From: Apostichopus japonicus
Lineage: Eukaryota > Echinodermata > Holothuroidea > Aspidochirotida > Stichopodidae
Length of the DNA stretch: 64,000 nucleotides
Direction: 5' to 3'
Assembly (NCBI RefSeq): GCF_037975245.1
Contig: NC_092580.1
Coordinates: 25,710,501-25,774,500, forward strand
In this document: piece by piece, positions 1 to 14,800 of the stretch
Layout of the letters: each line of letters begins with the position of its first letter
How positions within the stretch are numbered: the first letter of the stretch is position 1
The notes under the pieces: model-generated
What the model saw: the letters and a program-made list of their open reading frames with translations, nothing else
The model's database searches: none
What the model was told of the DNA's origin: nothing
Program-made: the position numbers and the translations under genes

Positions 1-773
1 TTTGATCCTAATGATAGCTCTAACCTACATATAGCTGCTTTCCCAGTTTCCCCCTTCAGCAATCCCCCCCCCCCCCTTTTGCCCAACATTATGGTTCCAC
101 ATATGGGTGGAGCCTGTAAAAGTTGGACAAGATCATTTTCTACACTGATGCATTTGAGATTAAGCAGTTCATCAATTTGGAATGACATCAAAACTTTGAA
201 ACGGTGAAAATAAGATGGTCAAAAATTAATATTAGACTGTTCATTAATTCTCACACACATTGGGACCCTAATAGTTGAAAAAAAAAAAACCCTTTGACAT
301 TACATCTAATATACATCACCTTAATCTATGCTGTTGGAAATGGTAAAAAAAATCTTTCTCAAACAATAGGAGAAAGCCATAACAGTGTACATCCCTATTT
401 TCTCTATAATATATCAAATTGTATGAATACAGCACATGCAACAGCATATATATTCTGATTAGGGCTTTCCAATCATCCCCACCCCTCATTCCCACTCAAC
501 TAGTGAAATGACATCAAAACATTATTTATACATAATATCACATTATTAGGGCGTTATGGAGGTCTGACCCTGTATACGGTACCTGATTCCATAGTAACCC
601 ACATCACTTGCCACATGCAATGATCTAGATAGAGTGATAGTGTACAAACTGTAATTTTCAGGACATATCAAACTTTACGTAGCAGGTAGAAAAGCAAATA
701 GACGACCAATAGGGCAGCAAATTCAATTGGACAACCCCCACCCCTCCCCTACCCTCCATCCCATTCAACAAGG

Positions 774-1582
774 ATGAATACACATAAAATCCTATGCTTT
801 CAAATATTTGATCCTATTGATAGCTCTAACCTACATATAGCTGCTTTCCCAGTTTCCCCCTCCAGCAATCCCCCCCCCCCTCCCTTTTGCCCAACATTAT
901 GGTTCCACATATGGGTGGAGCCTGTAAAAGTTGGACAAGATCATTTTCTACACTGATGCATTTGAGATTAAGCAGTTCATCAATTTGGAATGACATCAAA
1001 ACTTTGAAACGGTGAAAATAAGATGGTCAAAAATTAATATTAGACTGTTCATTAATTCTCACACACATTATGGGGACCCTAAATAGTTGAAAAAAAAAAA
1101 CCGTTGACATTACATTTAATATACATCACCTTAATCTATGCTGTTGGAAATGGTAAAAAAAATCTTTCTCAAACAATAGGAGAAAGCCATAACAGTGTAC
1201 ATCCCTATTTTCTCTATGATATATCAAATTGTATGAATACAGCACATGCAACAGCATATATATTCTGATTAGGGCTTTCCAATCATCCCCACCCCTCATT
1301 CCCACTCAACTAGTGAAATGACATCAAAACATTATTTATACATAATATCACATTATTAGGGCGTTATGGAGGTCTGACCCTGTATACGGTACCTGATTCC
1401 ATAGTAACCCACACCACTTGCCACATGCAATGATCTAGATAGAGTGATAGTGTACAAACTGTAATTTTCAGGACATATCAAACTTTACGTAGCAGGTAGA
1501 AAAGCAAATAGACGACCAATAGGGCAGCCAAGTCAATTGGACACCCCCACCCCTCCCCGACCCTCCATCCCATTCAACAAGG
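774..1582 (+). repeat. Representative single satellite unit (first complete one)
   Basis: This unit is offered as a reference. From the marker ATGAATACACATAA it runs through a poly-C tract (about 871-882), GGTTCCACATATGGGTGGAG, TTGGAATGACATCAAAACTT, a poly-A tract (about 1089-1099), ATCACCTTAATCTATGCTG, GTGTACATCCCTATTTTCTC, CCCCACCCCTCATTCCCACT, GTATACGGTACCTGATTCC, GTGTACAAACTGTAATTTTC and a terminal C-rich block ending CCCTCCATCCCATTCAACAAGG. It carries one private change (GATCCTATTGATAG instead of GATCCTAATGATAG) and the F-type variant (CCCTAAATAGTTG followed by CCGTTGACATT) that recurs every tenth unit. Confidence 0.95.
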
Positions 1583-2385
1583 ATGAATACACATAAAATC
1601 CTATGCTTTCAAATATTTGATCCTAATGATAGCTCTAACCTACATATAGTTGCTTTCCCAGTTTCCCCCTCCAGCAACCCCCCCCCCCTCCCTTTTGCCC
1701 AACATTATGGTTCCACATATGGGTGGAGCCTGTAAAAGTTGGACAAGATCATTTTCTACACTGATGCATTTGAGATTAAGCAGTTCATCAATTTGGAATG
1801 ACATCAAAACTTTGAAACGGTGAAAATAAGATGGTCAAAAATTAATATTAGACTGTTCAGTAATTCTCACACACATTGGGACCCTAAAAGTTGAAAAAAA
1901 AAACCTTTGACATTACATTTAATATACATCACCTTAATCTATGCTGTTGGAAATGGTAAAAAAAATCTTTCTCAAACAATAGGAGAAAGCCATAACAGTG
2001 TACATCCCTATTTTCTCTATAATATATCAAATTGTATGAATACAGCACATGCAAAAGCATATATATTCTGATTAAGGCTTTCCAATCATCCCCACCCCTC
2101 ATTCCCACTCAACTAGTGGAATGACATCAAAACATTATTTATACATAATATCACATTATTAGGGCGTTATGAGGGTCTGACCCTGTATACGGTACCTGAT
2201 TCCATAGTAACCCACACCACTTGCCCCATGCAATGATCTAGATAGAGTGATAGTGTACAAACTGTAATTTTCAGGACATATCAAACTTTACGTAGCAGGT
2301 AGAAAAGCAAATAGACGACCAATAGGGCAGCCAAGTCAATTGGACACCCCCACCCCTCCCCTACCCTCCATCCCATTCAACAAGG

Positions 2386-5300
2386 ATGAATACACATAAA
2401 ATCCTATGCTTTCAAATATTTGATCCTAATGATAGCTCTAACCTACATATAGCTGCTTTTCCAGTTTCCCCCTTCAGCAATCCCCCCCCCCCCTTTTTGC
2501 CCAACATTATGGTTCCACATATGGGTGGAGCCTGTAAAAGTTGGACAAGATCATTTTCTACACTGATGTATTTGAGATTAAGCAGTTCATCAATTTGGAA
2601 TGACATCAAAACTTTGAAATGGTGAAAATAAGATGGTCAAAAATTAATATTAGAATGTTCATTAAATTCTCACACACATTATGGGGACCCTAATAGTTGG
2701 AAAAAAAAAACCTTCTACTTTACATTTAATATACATCACCTTAATCTATGCTGTTGGAAATGGTAAAAAAAATCTTTCTCAAACAATAGGAGAAAGCCAT
2801 AACAGTGTACATCCCTATTTTCTCTATGATATATCAAATTGTATGAATACAGCACATGCAACAGCATATATATTCTGATTAGGGCTTTCCAATCATCCCC
2901 ACCCCTCATTCCCACTCAACTAGTGAAATGACATCAAAACATTATTTATACATAATATCACATTATTAGGGCGTTATGGAGGTCTGACCCTGTATACGGT
3001 ACCTGATTCCATAGTAACCCACACCACTTGCCACATGCAATGATCTAGATAGAGTGATAGTGTACAAACTGTAATTTTCAGGACATATCAAACTTTACGT
3101 AGCAGGTAGAAAAGCAAATAGACGACCAATAGGGCAGCCAAGTCAATTGGACACCCCCCACCCCTCCCCGACCCTCCATCCCATTCAACAAGGATGAATA
3201 CACATAAAATCCTATGCTTTCAAATATTTGATCCTAATGATAGCTCTAACCTACATATAGCTGCTTTCCCAGTTTCCCCCTTCAGCAATCCCCCCCCCCC
3301 TTTTGCCCAACATTATGGTTCCACATATGGGTGGAGCCTGTAAAAGTTGGACAAGATCATTTTCTACACTGATGCATTTGAGATTAAGCAGTTCATCAAT
3401 TTGGAATGACATCAAAACTTTGAAACGGTGAAAATAAGATGGTCAAAAATTAATATTAGACTGTTCATTAATTCTCACACACATTATGGGGACCCTAATA
3501 GTTGAAAAAAAAAAAAACCCTTTGACATTACATCTAATATACATCACCTTAATCTATGCTGTTGGAAATGGTAAAAAAAATCTTTCTCAAACAATAGGAG
3601 AAAGCCATAACAGTGTACATCCCTATTTTCTCTATAATATATCAAATTGTATGAATACAGCACATGCAAAAGCATATATATTCTGATTAAGGCTTTCCAA
3701 TCATCCCCACCCCTCATTCCCACTCAACTAGTGGAATGACATCAAAACATTATTTATACATAATATCACATTATTAGGGCGTTATGAGGGTCTGACCCTG
3801 TATACGGTACCTGATTCCATAGTAACCCACACCACTTGCCCCATGCAATGATCTAGATAGAGTGATAGTGTACAAACTGTAATTTTCAGGACATATCAAA
3901 CTTTACGTAGCAGGTAGAAAAGCAAATAGACGACCAATAGGGCAGCCAAGTCAATTGGACACCCCCACCCCTCCCCTACCCTCCATCCCATTCAACAAGG
4001 ATGAATACACATAAAATCCTATGCTTTCAAATATTTGATCCTAATGATAGCTCTAACCTACATATAGCTGCTTTTCCAGTTTCCCCCTTCAGCAATCCCC
4101 CCCCCCCTTTTTGCCCAACATTATGGTTCCACATATGGGTGGAGCCTGTAAAAGTTGGACAAGATCATTTTCTACACTGATGTATTTGAGATTAAGCAGT
4201 TCATCAATTTGGAATGACATCAAAACTTTGAAATGGTGAAAATAAGATGGTCAAAAATTAATATTAGAATGTTCATTAAATTCTCACACACATTATGGGG
4301 ACCCTAATAGTTGGAAAAAAAAAACCTTCTACTTTACATTTAATATACATCACCTTAATCTATGCTGTTGGAAATGGTAAAAAAAATCTTTCTCAAACAA
4401 TAGGAGAAAGCCATAACAGTGTACATCCCTATTTTCTCTATGATATATCAAATTGTATGAATACAGCACATGCAACAGCATATATATTCTGATTAGGGCT
4501 TTCCAATCATCCCCACCCCTCATTCCCACTCAACTAGTGAAATGACATCAAAACATTATTTATACATAATATCACATTATTAGGGCGTTATGGAGGTCTG
4601 ACCCTGTATACGGTACCTGATTCCATAGTAACCCACACCACTTGCCACATGCAATGATCTAGATAGAGTGATAGTGTACAAACTGTAATTTTCAGGACAT
4701 ATCAAACTTTACGTAGCAGGTAGAAAAGCAAATAGACGACCAATAGGGCAGCCAAGTCAATTGGACACCCCCCACCCCTCCCCGACCCTCCATCCCATTC
4801 AACAAGGATGAATACACATAAAATCCTATGCTTTCAAATATTTGATCCTAATGATAGCTCTAACCTACATATAGCTGCTTTCCCAGTTTCCCCCTTCAGC
4901 AATCCCCCCCCCCCTTTTGCCCAACATTATGGTTCCACATATGGGTGGAGCCTGTAAAAGTTGGACAAGATCATTTTCTACACTGATGCATTTGAGATTA
5001 AGCAGTTCATCAATTTGGAATGACATCAAAACTTTGAAACGGTGAAAATAAGATGGTCAAAAATTAATATTAGACTGTTCATTAATTCTCACACACATTG
5101 GGACCCTAATAGTTGAAAAAAAAAACCCTTTGACATTACATCTAATATACATCACCTTAATCTATGCTGTTGGAAATGGTAAAAAAAATCTTTCTCAAAC
5201 AATAGGAGAAAGCCATAACAGTGTACATCCCTATTTTCTCTATAATATATCAAATTGTATGAATACAGCACATGCAACAGCATATATATTCTGATTAGGG

Positions 5301-8300
5301 CTTTCCAATCATCCCCACCCCTCATTCCCACTCAACTAGTGAAATGACATCAAAACATTATTTATACATAATATCACATTATTAGGGCGTTATGGAGGTC
5401 TGACCCTGTATACGGTACCTGATTCCATAGTAACCCACATCACTTGCCACATGCAATGATCTAGATAGAGTGATAGTGTACAAACTGTAATTTTCAGGAC
5501 ATATCAAACTTTACGTAGCAGGTAGAAAAGCAAATAGACGACCAATAGGGCAGCCAAGTCAATTGGACACCCCCACCCCTCCCCTACCCTCCATCCCATT
5601 CAACAAGGATGAATACACATAAAATCCTATGCTTTCAAATATTTGATCCTAATGATAGCTCTAACCTACATATAGCTGCTTTTCCAGTTTCCCCCTTCAG
5701 CAATCCCCCCCCCCCTTTTTGCCCAACATTATGGTTCCACATATGGGTGGAGCCTGTAAAAGTTGGACAAGATCATTTTCTACACTGATGTATTTGAGAT
5801 TAAGCAGTTCATCAATTTGGAATGACATCAAAACTTTGAAATGGTGAAAATAAGATGGTCAAAAATTAATATTAGAATGTTCATTAAATTCTCACACACA
5901 TTATGGGGACCCTAATAGTTGGAAAAAAAAAACCTTCTACTTTACATTTAATATACATCACCTTAATCTATGCTGTTGGAAATGGTAAAAAAAATCTTTC
6001 TCAAACAATAGGAGAAAGCCATAACAGTGTACATCCCTATTTTCTCTATGATATATCAAATTGTATGAATACAGCACATGCAACAGCATATATATTCTGA
6101 TTAGGGCTTTCCAATCATCCCCACCCCTCATTCCCACTCAACTAGTGAAATGACATCAAAACATTATTTATACATAATATCACATTATTAGGGCGTTATG
6201 GAGGTCTGACCCTGTATACGGTACCTGATTCCATAGTAACCCACACCACTTGCCACATGCAATGATCTAGATAGAGTGATAGTGTACAAACTGTAATTTT
6301 CAGGACATATCAAACTTTACGTAGCAGGTAGAAAAGCAAATAGACGACCAATAGGGCAGCCAAGTCAATTGGACACCCCCCACCCCTCCCCGACCCTCCA
6401 TCCCATTCAACAAGGATGAATACACATAAAATCCTATGCTTTCAAATATTTGATCCTAATGATAGCTCTAACCTACATATAGCTGCTTTCCCAGTTTCCC
6501 CCTTCAGCAATCCCCCCCCCCCCTTTTGCCCAACATTATGGTTCCACATATGGGTGGAGCCTGTAAAAGTTGGACAAGATCATTTTCTACACTGATGCAT
6601 TTGAGATTAAGCAGTTCATCAATTTGGAATGACATCAAAACTTTGAAACGGTGAAAATAAGATGGTCAAAAATTAATATTAGACTGTTCATTAATTCTCA
6701 CACACATTATGGGGACCCTAATAGTTGAAAAAAAAAAAAACCCTTTGACATTACATCTAATATACATCACCTTAATCTATGCTGTTGGAAATGGTAAAAA
6801 AAATCTTTCTCAAACAATAGGAGAAAGCCATAACAGTGTACATCCCTATTTTCTCTATAATATATCAAATTGTATGAATACAGCACATGCAAAAGCATAT
6901 ATATTCTGATTAAGGCTTTCCAATCATCCCCACCCCTCATTCCCACTCAACTAGTGGAATGACATCAAAACATTATTTATACATAATATCACATTATTAG
7001 GGCGTTATGAGGGTCTGACCCTGTATACGGTACCTGATTCCATAGTAACCCACACCACTTGCCCCATGCAATGATCTAGATAGAGTGATAGTGTACAAAC
7101 TGTAATTTTCAGGACATATCAAACTTTACGTAGCAGGTAGAAAAGCAAATAGACGACCAATAGGGCAGCCAAGTCAATTGGACACCCCCACCCCTCCCCT
7201 ACCCTCCATCCCATTCAACAAGGATGAATACACATAAAATCCTATGCTTTCAAATATTTGATCCTAATGATAGCTCTAACCTACATATAGCTGCTTTTCC
7301 AGTTTCCCCCTTCAGCAATCCCCCCCCCCCTTTTTGCCCAACATTATGGTTCCACATATGGGTGGAGCCTGTAAAAGTTGGACAAGATCATTTTCTACAC
7401 TGATGTATTTGAGATTAAGCAGTTCATCAATTTGGAATGACATCAAAACTTTGAAATGGTGAAAATAAGATGGTCAAAAATTAATATTAGAATGTTCATT
7501 AAATTCTCACACACATTATGGGGACCCTAATAGTTGGAAAAAAAAAACCTTCTACTTTACATTTAATATACATCACCTTAATCTATGCTGTTGGAAATGG
7601 TAAAAAAAATCTTTCTCAAACAATAGGAGAAAGCCATAACAGTGTACATCCCTATTTTCTCTATGATATATCAAATTGTATGAATACAGCACATGCAACA
7701 GCATATATATTCTGATTAGGGCTTTCCAATCATCCCCACCCCTCATTCCCACTCAACTAGTGAAATGACATCAAAACATTATTTATACATAATATCACAT
7801 TATTAGGGCGTTATGGAGGTCTGACCCTGTATACGGTACCTGATTCCATAGTAACCCACACCACTTGCCACATGCAATGATCTAGATAGAGTGATAGTGT
7901 ACAAACTGTAATTTTCAGGACATATCAAACTTTACGTAGCAGGTAGAAAAGCAAATAGACGACCAATAGGGCAGCCAAGTCAATTGGACACCCCCCACCC
8001 CTCCCCGACCCTCCATCCCATTCAACAAGGATGAATACACATAAAATCCTATGCTTTCAAATATTTGATCCTAATGATAGCTCTAACCTACATATAGCTG
8101 CTTTCCCAGTTTCCCCCTTCAGCAATCCCCCCCCCTTTTGCCCAACATTATGGTTCCACATATGGGTGGAGCCTGTAAAAGTTGGACAAGATCATTTTCT
8201 ACACTGATGCATTTGAGATTAAGCAGTTCATCAATTTGGAATGACATCAAAACTTTGAAACGGTGAAAATAAGATGGTCAAAAATTAATATTAGACTGTT

Positions 8301-8310
8301 CATTAATTCT
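2386..8310 (+). repeat. Tandem 4-unit duplication (3,223-bp period) inside the left domain
   Basis: The segment from 2,386 to about 5,090 is repeated from 5,609 to about 8,310. Corresponding markers are offset 3,223 (2386/5609), 3,222 (3194/6416), 3,223 (4001/7224) and 3,223 (4808/8031). Both copies share the alternation of units with GTTGG...CCTTCTACTTTAC and units with GTTG...CCCTTTGACATT, and the GCAAAAGCATATATATTC variant. Similarity stops at about 5,090/8,313, where one copy reads ACACATTGGGACC and the other ACACATTATGGGGACC. Confidence 0.75.
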
Positions 8311-8835
8311 CACACACATTATGGGGACCCTAATAGTTGAAAAAAAAAAAACCCTTTGACATTACATCTAATATACATCACCTTAATCTATGCTGTTGGA
8401 AATGGTAAAAAAAATCTTTCTCAAACAATAGGAGAAAGCCATAACAGTGTACATCCCTATTTTCTCTATAATATATCAAATTGTATGAATACAGCACATG
8501 CAACAGCATATATATTCTGATTAGGGCTTTCCAATCATCCCCACCCCTCATTCCCACTCAACTAGTGAAATGACATCAAAACATTATTTATACATAATAT
8601 CACATTATTAGGGCGTTATGGAGGTCTGACCCTGTATACGGTACCTGATTCCATAGTAACCCACACCACTTGCCACATGCAATGATCTAGATAGAGTGAT
8701 AGTGTACAAACTGTAATTTTCAGGACATATCAAACTTTACGTAGCAGGTAGAAAAGCAAATAGACGACCAATAGGGCAGCCAAGTCAATTGGACACCCCC
8801 CACCCCTCCCCGACCCTCCATCCCATTCAACAAGG

Positions 8836-11800
8836 ATGAATACACATAAAATCCTATGCTTTCAAATATTTGATCCTAATGATAGCTCTAACCTACATAT
8901 AGCTGCTTTCCCAGTTTCCCCCTTCAGCAATCCCCCCCCCCCCTTTTGCCCAACATTATGGTTCCACATATGGGTGGAGCCTGTAAAAGTTGGACAAGAT
9001 CATTTTCTACACTGATGCATTTGAGATTAAGCAGTTCATCAATTTGGAATGACATCAAAACTTTGAAACGGTGAAAATAAGATGGTCAAAAATTAATATT
9101 AGACTGTTCATTAATTCTCACACACATTATGGGGACCCTAAATAGTTGAAAAAAAAAAAACCGTTGACATTACATTTAATATACATCACCTTAATCTATG
9201 CTGTTGGAAATGGTAAAAAAAATCTTTCTCAAACAATAGGAGAAAGCCATAACAGTGTACATCCCTATTTTCTCTATGATATATCAAATTGTATGAATAC
9301 AGCACATGCAACAGCATATATATTCTGATTAGGGCTTTCCAATCATCCCCACCCCTCATTCCCACTCAACTAGTGAAATGACATCAAAACATTATTTATA
9401 CATAATATCACATTATTAGGGCGTTATGGAGGTCTGACCCTGTATACGGTACCTGATTCCATAGTAACCCACACCACTTGCCACATGCAATGATCTAGAT
9501 AGAGTGATAGTGTACAAACTGTAATTTTCAGGACATATCAAACTTTACGTAGCAGGTAGAAAAGCAAATAGACGACCAATAGGGCAGCCAAGTCAATTGG
9601 ACACCCCCCACCCCTCCCCGACCCTCCATCCCATTCAACAAGGATGAATACACATAAAATCCTATGCTTTCAAATATTTGATCCTAATGATAGCTCTAAC
9701 CTACATATAGCTGCTTTCCCAGTTTCCCCCTCCAGCAACCCCCCCCCCCTCCCTTTTGCCCAACATTATGGTTCCACATATGGGTGGAGCCTGTAAAAGT
9801 TGGACAAGATCATTTTCTACACTGATGCATTTGAGATTAAGCAGTTCATCAATTTGGAATGACATCAAAACTTTGAAACGGTGAAAATAAGATGGTCAAA
9901 AATTAATATTAGACTGTTCAGTAATTCTCACACACATTGGGACCCTAAAAGTTGAAAAAAAAAACCTTTGACATTACATTTAATATACATCACCTTAATC
10001 TATGCTGTTGGAAATGGTAAAAAAAATCTTTCTCAAACAATAGGAGAAAGCCATAACAGTGTACATCCCTATTTTCTCTATAATATATCAAATTGTATGA
10101 ATACAGCACATGCAAAAGCATATATATTCTGATTAAGGCTTTCCAATCATCCCCACCCCTCATTCCCACTCAACTAGTGGAATGACATCAAAACATTATT
10201 TATACATAATATCACATTATTAGGGCGTTATGAGGGTCTGACCCTGTATACGGTACCTGATTCCATAGTAACCCACACCACTTGCCCCATGCAATGATCT
10301 AGATAGAGTGATAGTGTACAAACTGTAATTTTCAGGACATATCAAACTTTAGAGCAGGTAGAAAAGCAAATAGACGACCAATAGGGCAGCCAAGTCAATT
10401 GGACACCCCCACCCCTCCCCTACCCTCCATCCCATTCAACAAGGATGAATACACATAAAATCCTATGCTTTCAAATATTTGATCCTAATGATAGCTCTAA
10501 CCTACATATAGCTGCTTTTCCAGTTTCCCCCTTCAGCAATCCCCCCCCCCCCTTTTTGCCCAACATTATGGTTCCACATATGGGTGGAGCCTGTAAAAGT
10601 TGGACAAGATCATTTTCTACACTGATGTATTTGAGATTAAGCAGTTCATCAATTTGGAATGACATCAAAACTTTGAAATGGTGAAAATAAGATGGTCAAA
10701 AATTAATATTAGAATGTTCATTAAATTCTCACACACATTATGGGGACCCTAATAGTTGGAAAAAAAAAACCTTCTACTTTACATTTAATATACATCACCT
10801 TAATCTATGCTGTTGGAAATGGTAAAAAAAATCTTTCTCAAACAATAGGAGAAAGCCATAACAGTGTACATCCCTATTTTCTCTATGATATATCAAATTG
10901 TATGAATACAGCACATGCAACAGCATATATATTCTGATTAGGGCTTTCCAATCATCCCCACCCCTCATTCCCACTCAACTAGTGAAATGACATCAAAACA
11001 TTATTTATACATAATATCACATTATTAGGGCGTTATGGAGGTCTGACCCTGTATACGGTACCTGATTCCATAGTAACCCACACCACTTGCCACATGCAAT
11101 GATCTAGATAGAGTGATAGTGTACAAACTGTAATTTTCAGGACATATCAAACTTTACGTAGCAGGTAGAAAAGCAAATAGACGACCAATAGGGCAGCCAA
11201 GTCAATTGGACACCCCCCACCCCTCCCCGACCCTCCATCCCATTCAACAAGGATGAATACACATAAAATCCTATGCTTTCAAATATTTGATCCTAATGAT
11301 AGCTCTAACCTACATATAGCTGCTTTCCCAGTTTCCCCCTTCAGCAATCCCCCCCCCCCTTTTTGCCCAACATTATGGTTCCACATATGGGTGGAGCCTG
11401 TAAAAGTTGGACAAGATCATTTTCTACACTGATGTATTTGAGATTAAGCAGTTCATCAATTTGGAATGACATCAAAACTTTGAAATGGTGAAAATAAGAT
11501 GGTCAAAAATTAATATTAGAATGTTCATTAAATTCTCACACACATTATGGGGACCCTAATAGTTGGAAAAAAAAAACCTTCTACTTTACATTTAATATAC
11601 ATCACCTTAATCTATGCTGTTGGAAATGGTAAAAAAAATCTTTCTCAAACAATAGGAGAAAGCCATAACAGTGTACATCCCTATTTTCTCTATGATATAT
11701 CAAATTGTATGAATACAGCACATGCAACAGCATATATATTCTGATTAGGGCTTTCCAATCATCCCCACCCCTCATTCCCACTCAACTAGTGAAATGACAT

Positions 11801-14800
11801 CAAAACATTATTTATACATAATATCACATTATTAGGGCGTTATGGAGGTCTGACCCTGTATACGGTACCTGATTCCATAGTAACCCACACCACTTGCCAC
11901 ATGCAATGATCTAGATAGAGTGATAGTGTACAAACTGTAATTTTCAGGACATATCAAACTTTACGTAGCAGGTAGAAAAGCAAATAGACGACCAATAGGG
12001 CAGCCAAGTCAATTGGACACCCCCCACCCCTCCCCGACCCTCCATCCCATTCAACAAGGATGAATACACATAAAATCCTATGCTTTCAAATATTTGATCC
12101 TAATGATAGCTCTAACCTACATATAGCTGCTTTCCCAGTTTCCCCCTTCAGCAATCCCCCCCCCCCTTTTGCCCAACATTATGGTTCCACATATGGGTGG
12201 AGCCTGTAAAAGTTGGACAAGATCATTTTCTACACTGATGCATTTGAGATTAAGCAGTTCATCAATTTGGAATGACATCAAAACTTTGAAACGGTGAAAA
12301 TAAGATGGTCAAAAATTAATATTAGACTGTTCATTAATTCTCACACACATTATGGGGACCCTAATAGTTGAAAAAAAAAAAAACCCTTTGACATTACATC
12401 TAATATACATCACCTTAATCTATGCTGTTGGAAATGGTAAAAAAAATCTTTCTCAAACAATAGGAGAAAGCCATAACAGTGTACATCCCTATTTTCTCTA
12501 TAATATATCAAATTGTATGAATACAGCACATGCAAAAGCATATATATTCTGATTAAGGCTTTCCAATCATCCCCACCCCTCATTCCCACTCAACTAGTGG
12601 AATGACATCAAAACATTATTTATACATAATATCACATTATTAGGGCGTTATGAGGGTCTGACCCTGTATACGGTACCTGATTCCATAGTAACCCACACCA
12701 CTTGCCCCATGCAATGATCTAGATAGAGTGATAGTGTACAAACTGTAATTTTCAGGACATATCAAACTTTACGTAGCAGGTAGAAAAGCAAATAGACGAC
12801 CAATAGGGCAGCCAAGTCAATTGGACACCCCCACCCCTCCCCTACCCTCCATCCCATTCAACAAGGATGAATACACATAAAATCCTATGCTTTCAAATAT
12901 TTGATCCTAATGATAGCTCTAACCTACATATAGCTGCTTTTCCAGTTTCCCCCTTCAGCAATCCCCCCCCCCCCTTTTTGCCCAACATTATGGTTCCACA
13001 TATGGGTGGAGCCTGTAAAAGTTGGACAAGATCATTTTCTACACTGATGTATTTGAGATTAAGCAGTTCATCAATTTGGAATGACATCAAAACTTTGAAA
13101 TGGTGAAAATAAGATGGTCAAAAATTAATATTAGAATGTTCATTAAATTCTCACACACATTATGGGGACCCTAATAGTTGGAAAAAAAAAACCTTCTACT
13201 TTACATTTAATATACATCACCTTAATCTATGCTGTTGGAAATGGTAAAAAAAATCTTTCTCAAACAATAGGAGAAAGCCATAACAGTGTACATCCCTATT
13301 TTCTCTATGATATATCAAATTGTATGAATACAGCACATGCAACAGCATATATATTCTGATTAGGGCTTTCCAATCATCCCCACCCCTCATTCCCACTCAA
13401 CTAGTGAAATGACATCAAAACATTATTTATACATAATATCACATTATTAGGGCGTTATGGAGGTCTGACCCTGTATACGGTACCTGATTCCATAGTAACC
13501 CACACCACTTGCCACATGCAATGATCTAGATAGAGTGATAGTGTACAAACTGTAATTTTCAGGACATATCAAACTTTACGTAGCAGGTAGAAAAGCAAAT
13601 AGACGACCAATAGGGCAGCCAAGTCAATTGGACACCCCCCACCCCTCCCCGACCCTCCATCCCATTCAACAAGGATGAATACACATAAAATCCTATGCTT
13701 TCAAATATTTGATCCTAATGATAGCTCTAACCTACATATAGCTGCTTTCCCAGTTTCCCCCTTCAGCAATCCCCCCCCCCCCCCTTTTGCCCAACATTAT
13801 GGTTCCACATATGGGTGGAGCCTGTAAAAGTTGGACAAGATCATTTTCTACACTGATGCATTTGAGATTAAGCAGTTCATCAATTTGGAATGACATCAAA
13901 ACTTTGAAACGGTGAAAATAAGATGGTCAAAAATTAATATTAGACTGTTCATTAATTCTCACACACATTATGGGGACCCTAATAGTTGAAAAAAAAAAAA
14001 ACCCTTTGACATTACATCTAATATACATCACCTTAATCTATGCTGTTGGAAATGGTAAAAAAAATCTTTCTCAAACAATAGGAGAAAGCCATAACAGTGT
14101 ACATCCCTATTTTCTCTATAATATATCAAATTGTATGAATACAGCACATGCAACAGCATATATATTCTGATTAGGGCTTTCCAATCATCCCCACCCCTCA
14201 TTCCCACTCAACTAGTGAAATGACATCAAAACATTATTTATACATAATATCACATTATTAGGGCGTTATGGAGGTCTGACCCTGTATACGGTACCTGATT
14301 CCATAGTAACCCACACCACTTGCCACATGCAATGATCTAGATAGAGTGATAGTGTACAAACTGTAATTTTCAGGACATATCAAACTTTACGTAGCAGGTA
14401 GAAAAGCAAATAGACGACCAATAGGGCAGCCAAGTCAATTGGACACCCCCCACCCCTCCCCGACCCTCCATCCCATTCAACAAGGATGAATACACATAAA
14501 ATCCTATGCTTTCAAATATTTGATCCTAATGATAGCTCTAACCTACATATAGCTGCTTTCCCAGTTTCCCCCTTCAGCAATCCCCCCCCCTTTTGCCCAA
14601 CATTATGGTTCCACATATGGGTGGAGCCTGTAAAAGTTGGACAAGATCATTTTCTACACTGATGCATTTGAGATTAAGCAGTTCATCAATTTGGAATGAC
14701 ATCAAAACTTTGAAACGGTGAAAATAAGATGGTCAAAAATTAATATTAGACTGTTCATTAATTCTCACACACATTGGGACCCTAATAGTTGAAAAAAAAA

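Larger units (their letters stand above)
774..8835 (+). repeat. Higher-order repeat copy 1, 10 units (~8.06 kb)
   Basis: Three consecutive unit types serve as a signature: F (CTAAATAGTTG with CCGTTGACATT), G (TGTTCAGTAATTC with CCCTAAAAGTTG), and P (TAGTTGG with CCTTCTACTTTAC). They start here at 774, 1583 and 2386 and recur 8,062 bp later. Within the copy, units 3-6 (2,386 on) and 7-10 (5,609 on) are themselves near-duplicates at a constant offset of 3,222-3,223 bp. The 10-unit period is read from markers, not from a full alignment. Confidence 0.75.

Noticed and set aside
1000-1030. CENP-B box-like TTTGAAACGGTGA in the unit
   Set aside because: The essential TTCG part of the CENP-B box is absent and many units change GAAACGG to GAAATGG.
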